Shown piece after piece: positions 48,094-55,915 of a stretch of DNA of 64,000 nucleotides (its first letter is position 1; each line of letters begins with the position of its first letter). The stretch lies in assembly GCA_037130535.1 (NCBI GenBank), contig JBAXSU010000001.1:18544-82543 (forward strand). Reading direction: 5' to 3'. Made by a program: the position numbers and the translations under genes. The DNA is from VFMC01 sp037130535. Lineage in GTDB: Bacteria; Actinomycetota; Acidimicrobiia; Acidimicrobiales; Ilumatobacteraceae. The notes beneath the pieces were generated by a model. It searched no databases. It saw only the letters and a list, made by a program, of their open reading frames with translations, and was not told the DNA's origin.

Positions 48094-49239
48094 TCAGGCG
48101 CCGAGCGCCGGTACCAGCCGCCTGGCCAGGTACTGGTGGAAGTCGTGGATCGGTCCTTCGAAGGCGGCCGGGGCGAGTGGCCCCGGCCGATGGTGCCGCG
48201 ACCGATGGGCACGGGTGATGCCATCGAGCACCTCACGGTCCTCGGCGTTCGTTTCCTGGAACAACACTGCGGCATGCTCGACGAGTTCGTCAGTCCAGTG
48301 GTCGCCGAAGAACTGCAGGCCCATCTTCAAACGCACCCGGTCGACGCTCTCGGGCTGGATGCAGATGAACGAGCTGTAGTCGCCTGCGCAGCCCGACACC
48401 AGACCGGGCGGGATGGCGAACATCACGCAGTTGTCGACCTCGGCCGGCGACAGGTCGGGGTGGCCACGCTCGCTGCGGGGCAGATCGGGCGAGAACCCGG
48501 CGTGATAGCCAAAATACGCATCGCCGGGCTCGTAGTGCCGGCACAGCCGGGTGGGGTTCACCGGGTGCAGCGTGGTTCGGTGCAGCGGGGTGAGGTGGTA
48601 GCCCTCCATGAAGTTCTCCACGAAGCACTTCCAGTTGGTGGGCCACACCTCGTCGGCCACGAAGCGGGTGGTCATCTGCTCGAGGTGGTAGTTGCCGACG
48701 AGCGTTTCGAGCCCGGCGAGCCGCGGCGCCAGAGGTGCCGGCTGGTCGGCCAACGACACGAACAGGAACCCGAGCCACTCTTCGCAAGCCACTTCCGGCA
48801 GGCGACAGGCGGCAGCGTCGAACGTCGTGTGCTCGTCGAGGCGCGGAGCGCGGGCGAGCGCCCCATCGAGACCGTACGACCAGTGGTGGTAGGGGCACAG
48901 CAGATGCGACCCCTGGGTGCGCTCGGCGACGATGATCGCCCCGCGGTGGCGGCACACGTTCGACAACACCCGTATCTGCCCGTCGTCGCCACGCACCGCG
49001 ACGAGCGGTTCGTCGCAGAGTTGGAACGGCATCGTGTCGCCGACCCGGGCGATCTCGTCGCCCCGGCCGATGCACACCCACTCCTGGCCGAACAGCTCGG
49101 ACCACTCGAGAGCCGATACATCCGGATCGGTGTACACCTCGTGCGGCATCGTCCAGGCGTCGTTGTAGCCCTGCTGCTCGGCGGCAACGAGTGCTCTTCG
49201 AACGGTGGCCAGCGCACCCGCGGGCTGCGCCGTGCTCAC
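48094..49239 (-). CDS. Rieske oxygenase alpha subunit, quaternary-amine demethylase-like (GbcA/CntA group)
   Basis: A 381-residue oxygenase with Rieske ligands Cys96-x-His98 and Cys115-x2-His118 (VCRHRG, CPYHHW) and a mononuclear site in NWKCFVENFMEGYHLTPLH (Glu, two His, later Asp). The ENxxEGYH pattern belongs to the group with glycine betaine, stachydrine and carnitine oxygenases, and choline monooxygenase. It would remove a methyl group as formaldehyde, but needs a reductase that is not encoded here. GTG 49239 overlaps the PhyH-type gene upstream (GTGA). Convergent with the flavoprotein gene with no bases between. Confidence 0.88.
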   Translation of the reverse strand: MSTAQPAGALATVRRALVAAEQQGYNDAWTMPHEVYTDPDVSALEWSELFGQEWVCIGRGDEIARVGDTMPFQLCDEPLVAVRGDDGQIRVLSNVCRHRGAIIVAERTQGSHLLCPYHHWSYGLDGALARAPRLDEHTTFDAAACRLPEVACEEWLGFLFVSLADQPAPLAPRLAGLETLVGNYHLEQMTTRFVADEVWPTNWKCFVENFMEGYHLTPLHRTTLHPVNPTRLCRHYEPGDAYFGYHAGFSPDLPRSERGHPDLSPAEVDNCVMFAIPPGLVSGCAGDYSSFICIQPESVDRVRLKMGLQFFGDHWTDELVEHAAVLFQETNAEDREVLDGITRAHRSRHHRPGPLAPAAFEGPIHDFHQYLARRLVPALGA

Positions 49240-50039
49240 GGCGCCGTGCGGCCGTAGAACCCGAGGTTCTCGCTGTCGGTGAACACCACACCCGGCCGGT
49301 CGTAGAACGAGAACACGGCGATCATCCGCTCGAGCGAACCCTCGACGGTGGTGACCCGGTGGGCCGTGTTCTTGCCGAAGAACACGTTCAGCGCGCCGGG
49401 TTGCACCGCGCAGCGGATGACGTCGGGGTCGGTGCCGGCCACCACGTGGGCGACACCGTCGTAGTTGGGGTCGGTGTCGGTGCGCAGTTCACGCCGGTAC
49501 TCGAAGATGCCGTCTTCCTCGGCGGCCTGCAACAGCAGTGTGGTGGTGAACACCGACCGGTCGAAGTGCCAGTTCAGTGCCTCGCCGGGGCGATAGCTCA
49601 GCACGTTCACGCGCGCCAGGGTGTCGTCCATGAGGTGCAGCTCGTCCATCCCGACGGTGGCGGCGATGAACTGGCGGAACGGCTCCCACTCGTACAGGTC
49701 GGTCAGTGCCGTGTCGAGCAACTGGTCGGCGCACAGGGTGTGGTTCACCGTGAGAATGCGCTGCAGCGCCGGATGGTCGGCAGGCAGTCCGTCGACGTGG
49801 TCGAGGAAGTAGATGTTGTGCATCCGTCGCTGTTCCCACGACTCCGCGGCCATCCGGGGCAGCAGTCGTGCGGCGATGTCGGCCACGACATCGGGATGCA
49901 GGAAGCCCGGCAGTTCGAACATGCCGCGGTCGACCAACTCGGCGCGACACCGTTCGACGAGTGCGGTCCACTCGTCGGACCCCACCCGATCGAGCGGATA
50001 GGTGTCGAGGTCGAGGATCGAAGCAAGGGTGCTGAGCAT
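49236..50039 (-). CDS. PhyH/2-oxoglutarate-Fe(II) oxygenase-like protein
   Basis: A 267-residue double-stranded beta-helix protein. Iron ligands are His-x-Asp in NWHFDRSVF, with a distal His in NTAHRVT followed by an Arg in SLERM. N-terminal half is helical (LVDRGMFELPGFLHPDVVADIAARLL). It is first in a two-gene unit with the Rieske oxygenase and is divergent from the ABC transporter operon. Hydroxylation of the imported compound, or of an N-methyl group before release as formaldehyde, is a reasonable guess. Confidence 0.82.
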   Translation of the reverse strand: MLSTLASILDLDTYPLDRVGSDEWTALVERCRAELVDRGMFELPGFLHPDVVADIAARLLPRMAAESWEQRRMHNIYFLDHVDGLPADHPALQRILTVNHTLCADQLLDTALTDLYEWEPFRQFIAATVGMDELHLMDDTLARVNVLSYRPGEALNWHFDRSVFTTTLLLQAAEEDGIFEYRRELRTDTDPNYDGVAHVVAGTDPDVIRCAVQPGALNVFFGKNTAHRVTTVEGSLERMIAVFSFYDRPGVVFTDSENLGFYGRTAP

Positions 50040-50045
50040 GTCCGG

Positions 50046-50051
50046 ATGGTA
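50046..50051 (-). promoter_or_regulatory. Leaderless -10 element of the PhyH-Rieske unit (TACCAT)
   Basis: TACCAT on the minus strand, 6-base spacer to the ATG at 50039. Confidence 0.5.
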
Positions 50052-50084
50052 CTGTCTGCGCTGGGGCGTACCAGCAGTTTGATC

Positions 50085-50098
50085 GCAACTGGGGTTGC
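50085..50098. promoter_or_regulatory. GCAAC-TGGG-GTTGC dyad in the PhyH/transporter divergon
   Basis: Perfect 5-base arms around 4 bases. A second imperfect dyad, GGTAC (50048-50052) and GTACC (50068-50072), covers the PhyH -10. Candidate operators for the 119-base divergent region; short enough to be chance. Confidence 0.3.
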
Positions 50099-50158
50099 TC
50101 TGAGCCAACACATCGGGTGTGTGCAATACTGCGCCCACCAACGACCTCTGGGGGGATC

Positions 50159-51955
50159 ATGAACAGCAAGGACCATGCCCGTATCGACGGCATCCGCCGC
50201 ACGCAGGGCGACGTCGCCAATCACGTGATCGACGAATTCATGGCCGGCCGCCTGTCGCGGCGTGGCTTCATCCGTCGTGGCACGGTCGTGGGGCTCTCGC
50301 TGCCCGCGATCGGCGCCGTCCTCGCCGCCTGCGGCGACGACAAGGAGTCATCGTCCACCACGGCCGCACCCGGCACCACGGGTGGCGCCACCGAGACCAC
50401 GGCTGGCGGTGGCACCGACACCACCGCTGCTCCGGCCGAGACCACGGCACCCGCTACGACGGGCGGCACCCTCCGGGTCGCCGGCCTCGCGCCGTCGGCT
50501 GCGTCGGCCACGCTCGACCCGGTGCTCGTCAATGATGGCGGCGGCCTCATCCTGCTCAGCCAGGTGGGTCAATTCCTCACCCTGTCGAACCCCGACCTCA
50601 CCCTCAGCCCGTCGCTTGCCGCGGAGTGGTCGGCCAATGCCGATGCCACCGAGTGGACGTTCAAGCTCGACCCCGCAGCGAAGTTCAGCGACGGTTCGCC
50701 CGTCACTGCTGCCGATGTGGTCGCCACCATCGAGCGCCTGGTCGACCCGGCCAACAACTCGAACTCGCTCTCGGCATTCGCCACGGGCAAGTTGTCGCCC
50801 GGAGGCACCAAGGCGGCCGACGACACCACCGTGGTGTTCACCCTCAGCGGGCCGTTCGCCAACTTCCCGTACATCGTGTCGAGCGACAACTACAACTCGG
50901 TCATCCTGCCCGCTTCGGTCACCGACACCTCCAACTTCGCCGCCGATGTGGCGGCCGGCAAGATTGCCGCCTCCGGCCCCTGGACCATCAAGTCGTTCGA
51001 TGCCACCACCGGCATCGTGTACGTGCCGAACCCCAACTACTGGGGCAAGCCGGTCAGCCTCGGCGGTGTCGAGTTCACGTTCTTCAGCGATCAGGCGGCG
51101 GCCATCGCTGCCATCCAGTCGGGCGAGATCGACGCCATCCCGCAGATCAGCTACGCGGGTGCCGAGTCGCTGTTCGACAACCCCGACTACACGATCTCGG
51201 AGATCCCGTCGGCCAACCACCGCCAGATCCACATGCGCTGCTCGGAAGGCCCCTTCGCCGACAAGCGCATCCGGCAGGCCATGGCGCTCGCCACCGACCG
51301 CAACGCCATCATCCAGGCGCTGTTCGGCGGGCGGGCTGCGGCGGCCTACGACTCGCCGATGTTCGCAATGTACCCCTCGGCCGGCACCGTGCCCGAGACG
51401 CCGTTCGACGTCGAGAAGGCAAAGCAGTTGGTGGCCGATGCGGGCGGCGGTTTCGATGCCACTCTCTACGGCATCACCTACTACGAGGCACCCGACCTGG
51501 CGGTCATCCTGCAGAACGCTGCCAAGGAGATCGGCATCAACCTCACGATCGAACTGCGCGACGACTACTACGACAAGAACTGGGTGCGCACCTACGACCC
51601 CAGCGTCCCGGGCTCCGACATCGGTATCACCGACTACGGCCACCGCGGTGTGCCCGACGTGTACCTGAACGCTGCTCTGAAGAGCTTCACGAGCGTGGAA
51701 GACGGTGCGGGCGTGTGGAACGCGGCCGAGTTCGCCAATGCCGACTTCGACGCCGCGGTCGACACCTACTCGTCGACCCCCGACCTGCAGGGCCAGAAGG
51801 CCGCCGGCGAAAAGATCACCGGCATCCTGCAGGACGAGGTGCCGATGCTCATCCCGTTTGCACTCAACTTCATCTCGGTCACCACGGCCAACGTGTCGGG
51901 TGCTGTCGCCACGGGTATGGGGCACTACTTCACCGACAACGCCGTCATCTCCTGA
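50159..51955 (+). CDS. ABC transporter substrate-binding lipoprotein (SBP_bac_5), Tat-exported
   Basis: A 598-residue dipeptide/oligopeptide-type binding protein (family 5). The N-terminus carries a twin-arginine signal SRRGFIRRG, a hydrophobic stretch and lipobox LAAC with Cys58 for lipidation; residues 62-105 form a Thr/Ala/Gly-rich linker, then the SBP_bac_5 domain (GPWTIKSFDATTGIVYVPNPNYWG). Such proteins also bind betaines, opines and other amino-acid derivatives. ATG 50159 follows GGGGGG, so it has a leader and ribosome-binding site. Permeases and ATPase follow. Confidence 0.92.
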   Translation: MNSKDHARIDGIRRTQGDVANHVIDEFMAGRLSRRGFIRRGTVVGLSLPAIGAVLAACGDDKESSSTTAAPGTTGGATETTAGGGTDTTAAPAETTAPATTGGTLRVAGLAPSAASATLDPVLVNDGGGLILLSQVGQFLTLSNPDLTLSPSLAAEWSANADATEWTFKLDPAAKFSDGSPVTAADVVATIERLVDPANNSNSLSAFATGKLSPGGTKAADDTTVVFTLSGPFANFPYIVSSDNYNSVILPASVTDTSNFAADVAAGKIAASGPWTIKSFDATTGIVYVPNPNYWGKPVSLGGVEFTFFSDQAAAIAAIQSGEIDAIPQISYAGAESLFDNPDYTISEIPSANHRQIHMRCSEGPFADKRIRQAMALATDRNAIIQALFGGRAAAAYDSPMFAMYPSAGTVPETPFDVEKAKQLVADAGGGFDATLYGITYYEAPDLAVILQNAAKEIGINLTIELRDDYYDKNWVRTYDPSVPGSDIGITDYGHRGVPDVYLNAALKSFTSVEDGAGVWNAAEFANADFDAAVDTYSSTPDLQGQKAAGEKITGILQDEVPMLIPFALNFISVTTANVSGAVATGMGHYFTDNAVIS

Positions 51956-51993
51956 CGGCGTCGGTCGCCACCATCAGAACCTGACCTCCAGCG

Positions 51994-52941
51994 ATGGCCC
52001 GCTTCGTCCTCCGTCGGCTCGGCCTGGCACTCATCACGCTGTTCCTCCTCAGCGTGGTGGTGTTCACCATTGCCGCAGTGCTGCCCGGCAGTGTCGGGCG
52101 GGCCATCCTCGGTCCCTTCGCCGACCAGCAGTCCGTCGACAACCTCAACCGCGAGTTGGGGGTCGACGGACCGCTGGTCGGCCGCTACATCCGGTGGTTC
52201 ACGAATGCGCTGCAGGGCGACTTCGGGAACTCCTACAAGTTCAAGGCACCCGTGATGGACTTCGTGCCGAAGGCTCTGTGGTCGTCGCTGAAGTTGGCGG
52301 CAATGACGTTCCTCATCGTCGTGCCGTTGGGCATCATCGGTGGCACGGTTGCTGCGCTGCGCAAGGGCAAGGCGGTCGATCGGGTCATCACGGTTGCCGG
52401 CCTCAGCCTGGCCGTCACCCCCGAGTTCGTCGTCGGCATCGTGCTCATCATCGTGTTCGCGGTGAAGCTCGGCTGGTTGCCGTCGGGCGGTTCCGCGAAG
52501 GGTTCGCTCTGGGAGCAGGTGCAGGTGCTCATCCTTCCGGCGCTCACGCTCACCGCCATCTTGTTCGGCTATCTGTCGCGCATGGCCCGGGCCGGCACCA
52601 TCGAGGCGCTCTCGGCCGACTACACCCGCACCGCCATCTTGAAGGGCCTGCCCCGGCGCACCGTGTTGCGCAGGCACGTGCTGCGCAACTCGCTCGTGCC
52701 CACCATCGCGGTCATCGCTGTGCAGGTCAGTTACCTGCTCGGTGGTCTGCTGGTCACCGAGACCCTCTTCAACTACCGCGGTCTCGGCCTGCTCGTCTTC
52801 GACGCCGCCGGCGACCGCGACATCCCGATGCTGATGGGTTCGGTCTTCATCGTCGGCGCCATCGCGATGTTCCTGAACTTCATCGCCGACGTGCTCATCG
52901 CCTGGCTCAACCCCCGCGTGCGATTGGGGAACAAGCAATGA
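51994..52941 (+). CDS. ABC transporter permease, DppB/OppB type
   Basis: A 315-residue inner-membrane permease with six predicted helices and the EAA-loop signature near the C-terminus (ADYTRTAILKGLPRRTVLRRHVLRNSL). Pairs with the next permease. 38 bases after the binding-protein gene; its stop overlaps the next start (ATGA). Confidence 0.93.
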   Translation: MARFVLRRLGLALITLFLLSVVVFTIAAVLPGSVGRAILGPFADQQSVDNLNRELGVDGPLVGRYIRWFTNALQGDFGNSYKFKAPVMDFVPKALWSSLKLAAMTFLIVVPLGIIGGTVAALRKGKAVDRVITVAGLSLAVTPEFVVGIVLIIVFAVKLGWLPSGGSAKGSLWEQVQVLILPALTLTAILFGYLSRMARAGTIEALSADYTRTAILKGLPRRTVLRRHVLRNSLVPTIAVIAVQVSYLLGGLLVTETLFNYRGLGLLVFDAAGDRDIPMLMGSVFIVGAIAMFLNFIADVLIAWLNPRVRLGNKQ

Positions 52942-53831
52942 CCATGCCCGCCGAACTCGAGCCGACAGCCGCTGCCCCGACCGGCTACACCACCAAGGCG
53001 GTACGCCAGGAGTTGCGCCGGCAGCTGTTCCGGTCGAAGACCTTCATCGTCGGTTCGCTCATCGTGCTGTTCTGGGTGGTCTGCTCCATCATTCCCTCGG
53101 TCATCGCCACCCACGACCCGTCGAAGCAGGATCCGCTCAGCAAGTGGATCCACCCGTTCTTCAAGGAAGGTCACTGGCTCGGAACCGACCGCTTCGGTCG
53201 CGACGTGTACAGCCGGGCCATCTACGGCGCTCGCGAGATCATGATCGTCGCACCCGCCGCTGTCATCCTCGGCACGATCATCGGTGTCGTGCTCGGTCTG
53301 CTGATGGGCTACTTCCGGGGCCCGCTCGACGATGCCATCAGCCGACTGATCGAGGCCCTGATGAGCCTGCCGCTCATCCTTGTCGCCCTGCTGGCGCTCA
53401 CTGCGTTGAGCAGTGGCCGCGGCACGATCATCCTGCTCATCGGCATCCTGTTCGGCCCCATCATCGCCCGCACCGTGCGAGCCGCGGTGCTGGCAGAGCG
53501 CAATCTCGACTACGTGCGCGCCGCGGAACTTCGCGGCGAACGCAGCAGCTACATCATGTTCGTCGAGATCCTGCCGAACGTGATGGGCCCCATCATCGTC
53601 GAGTTCACCGTGCGCCTCGGCTACGCCGTGTTCACCATGGCGGGTCTTGCCTTCATCGGCTTCGGTACCCAGCCCGGCTCGCCCGACTGGGGTCGTACCA
53701 TCTTCGAAGAACGCGCCGGCCTGCTGAGCAGCGCCTGGTGGCCATGCCTGGTGCCAGCGCTGGCACTGGCCTCGCTGGTGGTGGCCATCAACCTCATCGC
53801 CGACGGTCTCCAGGGGCTGATCGACCGATGA
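52938..53831 (+). CDS. ABC transporter permease, DppC/OppC type
   Basis: A 297-residue permease with the OppC N-terminal domain (LRRQLFRSKTFIVGSLIVLF), the motif GTDRFGRDVYSRAIYGAR and the coupling helix DYVRAAELRGERSSYIMFVEILPN. ATG 52938 overlaps dppB; the stop overlaps the ATPase gene. Confidence 0.93.
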   Translation: MTMPAELEPTAAAPTGYTTKAVRQELRRQLFRSKTFIVGSLIVLFWVVCSIIPSVIATHDPSKQDPLSKWIHPFFKEGHWLGTDRFGRDVYSRAIYGAREIMIVAPAAVILGTIIGVVLGLLMGYFRGPLDDAISRLIEALMSLPLILVALLALTALSSGRGTIILLIGILFGPIIARTVRAAVLAERNLDYVRAAELRGERSSYIMFVEILPNVMGPIIVEFTVRLGYAVFTMAGLAFIGFGTQPGSPDWGRTIFEERAGLLSSAWWPCLVPALALASLVVAINLIADGLQGLIDR

Positions 53832-55870
53832 CCGAGGCAGCGCTCGAGTTCAACGATCTGCGCCTGGGCTACCTGGTGCGCGGCAACCTGCGCGAGGTGC
53901 TGCGCGGGGTGTCGTTCTCCGTCGCGCCCGGCGAATCGTACGGACTCGTCGGCGAGAGCGGTTGTGGCAAGAGCACCGCCGCGTACGCGGCGGTTCGGTA
54001 TCTGCCCGACAACGCACGCATCATCGGCGGCTCGGTGTCGCTCGCCGGACGCGACATCATGGCGATGTCCGACGAGGAGTTGCGCCTCGTGCGAGCCAAC
54101 AACGCCTCGATCGTCTACCAAGACCCCGGCCAGGCGCTGAACCCCACCATCAAGGTCGGCCCGCAGTTGATGGAAGCGTTCGAGGTGATCGGCATCGACC
54201 GTGCCGAGGCACGCCAACGCGCCCGCCAGATGCTCGACAAGGTGCAGATCGCCGACCCCGACTCGGTGCTCGGCCGCTACCCGCACCAACTGTCCGGCGG
54301 TATGCAGCAGCGCGTGGTCATCGCCATGGCGCTGGCTTCGAACCCGCAGCTGCTCATCCTCGACGAACCCACCACCGGCCTCGATGCCACCGTCGAGGCA
54401 GAGGTGCTCGACCTGGTGCGTGCCCTGAAGCGCGAGTTCGGCACGTCGGTGCTGTTCATCTCGCACAACCTCGGCGCCATCCGCTCGATGTGCGACCGCG
54501 TGGGCGTGCTGTACGCCGGCAAGCTCGTCGAAGAGGGTTCGGCCCAAGAGGTGTTCGACAACCCGCAGCACCCGTACACGGTGGGTCTGCTGCGCTGCCT
54601 GCCCCGTCAGGGTTCGCGCCAGACCGCGCAGCGACTCGAGACCATTCCCGGGTTCCTGCCTGCGCTCGGCGCCGACCTTCCTACCTGCGTGTTCGTCGAC
54701 CGCTGTCCGCTGGCCAGCGACCGCTGCCGGGCCGAGGTACCGCCCGCAGTGATGGTCGACGGGCGGATGGTGCGCTGCCACCACACCGATCGTGTGGCCG
54801 AACTGGCCGCGTCGGAGTTCCCCGAGGGAACGGCGACGGTGGTCGACCGTACCGTCGCTCCCCTCCTGCGCCTCGAGGGCGTCAGCAAGACCTTCGACCA
54901 GGGTGGTAAGCAGATCCAAGCGGTCCGTGATGTGTCACTCGAGCTCTACGCCGGCGAGACCCTGGGCCTGGTGGGCGAATCGGGCAGTGGCAAGACAACA
55001 CTCGCCCACACCATTCTCGGCGTCACCGCGCCCGACAAGGGAGCCGTCGTCACCCTCGATGGCAACCAACTCGCGGCGCACACCAAGAAGCGCCCGATCG
55101 ACCACATCCGCGCCATCCAGATCGTCTTCCAGAACCCCGACTCGGCGCTGAACCGACGCCATTCGGTGCGACGCATCATCAGCCGCAGCCTGCGTCGGCT
55201 GGGCCAGGTACCCGACAGCCAGATCGACACCGAACTGCACGGCATCACCAGCGCTGTGCGGCTCACCGACCGGCATCTCGACATGCGGCCATCGCAGCTG
55301 TCGGGTGGCCTGAAACAGCGTGTGGCCATCGCCCGCGCGTTCGCCGGCAAGCCGCGCATCGTGGTGTGCGACGAGCCCACCTCGTCGCTCGACGTGTCGG
55401 TGCAGGCAGCGATCCTGAATCTGCTCGGCGACCTGCAGCGCGACAGCCGCACGAGCTACCTGTTCATCTCACACGACCTCCGCGTGGTCCGCTACCTGTC
55501 CGACCGCATCGCCGTGCTGTACCTCGGCCGAATCATGGAGCTCGGCCCGGCCGAGCGGGTGTTCGACGGGCCGCACCACCCCTACACCGAGGCGCTGCTG
55601 TCGGCAGCACCGTCGGTCGACGGCAACACCCGCGAGCGCATCCGCCTCGAGGGCGAGATCCCCAGCGCCGTGAACGTGCCGAGCGGTTGCGTGTTCCACA
55701 CCCGGTGCCCACGGCGCCTCGAGGGCGATCTGTGCTCGACGGTCGAGCCGCCGCTCCTGGCCACACCCGACGGTGGTGTCATCCGCTGCCACATCCCGTT
55801 TGAGCAACTCGTCACTCTGCAGGCCAAGCCGAGCGCCCCGCAGGGTGCATCCGCCCACGATCATTCCTGA
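53828..55870 (+). CDS. ABC transporter ATPase, fused DppD-DppF
   Basis: A 680-residue protein with two complete nucleotide-binding domains in one chain. Half one has Walker A GESGCGKST, signature LSGGMQQR and Walker B LLILDEPT; half two has GESGSGKTT, LSGGLKQR and VVCDEPT. Each half ends with the OppD/F C-terminal Cys-rich motif (CVFVDRCPLAS, CVFHTRCPRR) of iron-sulfur type. ATG 53828 overlaps the permease stop. The stop overlaps the control element of soxA. Paralogue of the ATPase at 60023. Confidence 0.94.
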   Translation: MTEAALEFNDLRLGYLVRGNLREVLRGVSFSVAPGESYGLVGESGCGKSTAAYAAVRYLPDNARIIGGSVSLAGRDIMAMSDEELRLVRANNASIVYQDPGQALNPTIKVGPQLMEAFEVIGIDRAEARQRARQMLDKVQIADPDSVLGRYPHQLSGGMQQRVVIAMALASNPQLLILDEPTTGLDATVEAEVLDLVRALKREFGTSVLFISHNLGAIRSMCDRVGVLYAGKLVEEGSAQEVFDNPQHPYTVGLLRCLPRQGSRQTAQRLETIPGFLPALGADLPTCVFVDRCPLASDRCRAEVPPAVMVDGRMVRCHHTDRVAELAASEFPEGTATVVDRTVAPLLRLEGVSKTFDQGGKQIQAVRDVSLELYAGETLGLVGESGSGKTTLAHTILGVTAPDKGAVVTLDGNQLAAHTKKRPIDHIRAIQIVFQNPDSALNRRHSVRRIISRSLRRLGQVPDSQIDTELHGITSAVRLTDRHLDMRPSQLSGGLKQRVAIARAFAGKPRIVVCDEPTSSLDVSVQAAILNLLGDLQRDSRTSYLFISHDLRVVRYLSDRIAVLYLGRIMELGPAERVFDGPHHPYTEALLSAAPSVDGNTRERIRLEGEIPSAVNVPSGCVFHTRCPRRLEGDLCSTVEPPLLATPDGGVIRCHIPFEQLVTLQAKPSAPQGASAHDHS

Positions 55871-55888
55871 AACGTTCGTACAAGGAAT
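55861..55888. promoter_or_regulatory. Shared upstream element, copy 2 (soxA)
   Basis: TCATTC then CGTACAAGGAAT (55877-55888), aligned with the copy upstream of mttB2. Its outer parts ATTCCT and AGGAAT form a perfect 6-base dyad with 14 bases between. The left end overlaps the stop of the transporter ATPase gene. Confidence 0.6.
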
Positions 55889-55901
55889 CCATCCAAAGGT
55901 G

Positions 55902-55907
55902 TACTGT
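55902..55907 (+). promoter_or_regulatory. Leaderless -10 element of soxA (TACTGT)
   Basis: TACTGT lies 8 bases before GTG 55916, and only 2 before ATG 55910, so GTG 55916 is the better start; the same 8-base spacing to GTG is seen at mttB2. Confidence 0.5.
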
Positions 55908-55915
55908 CGATGACC

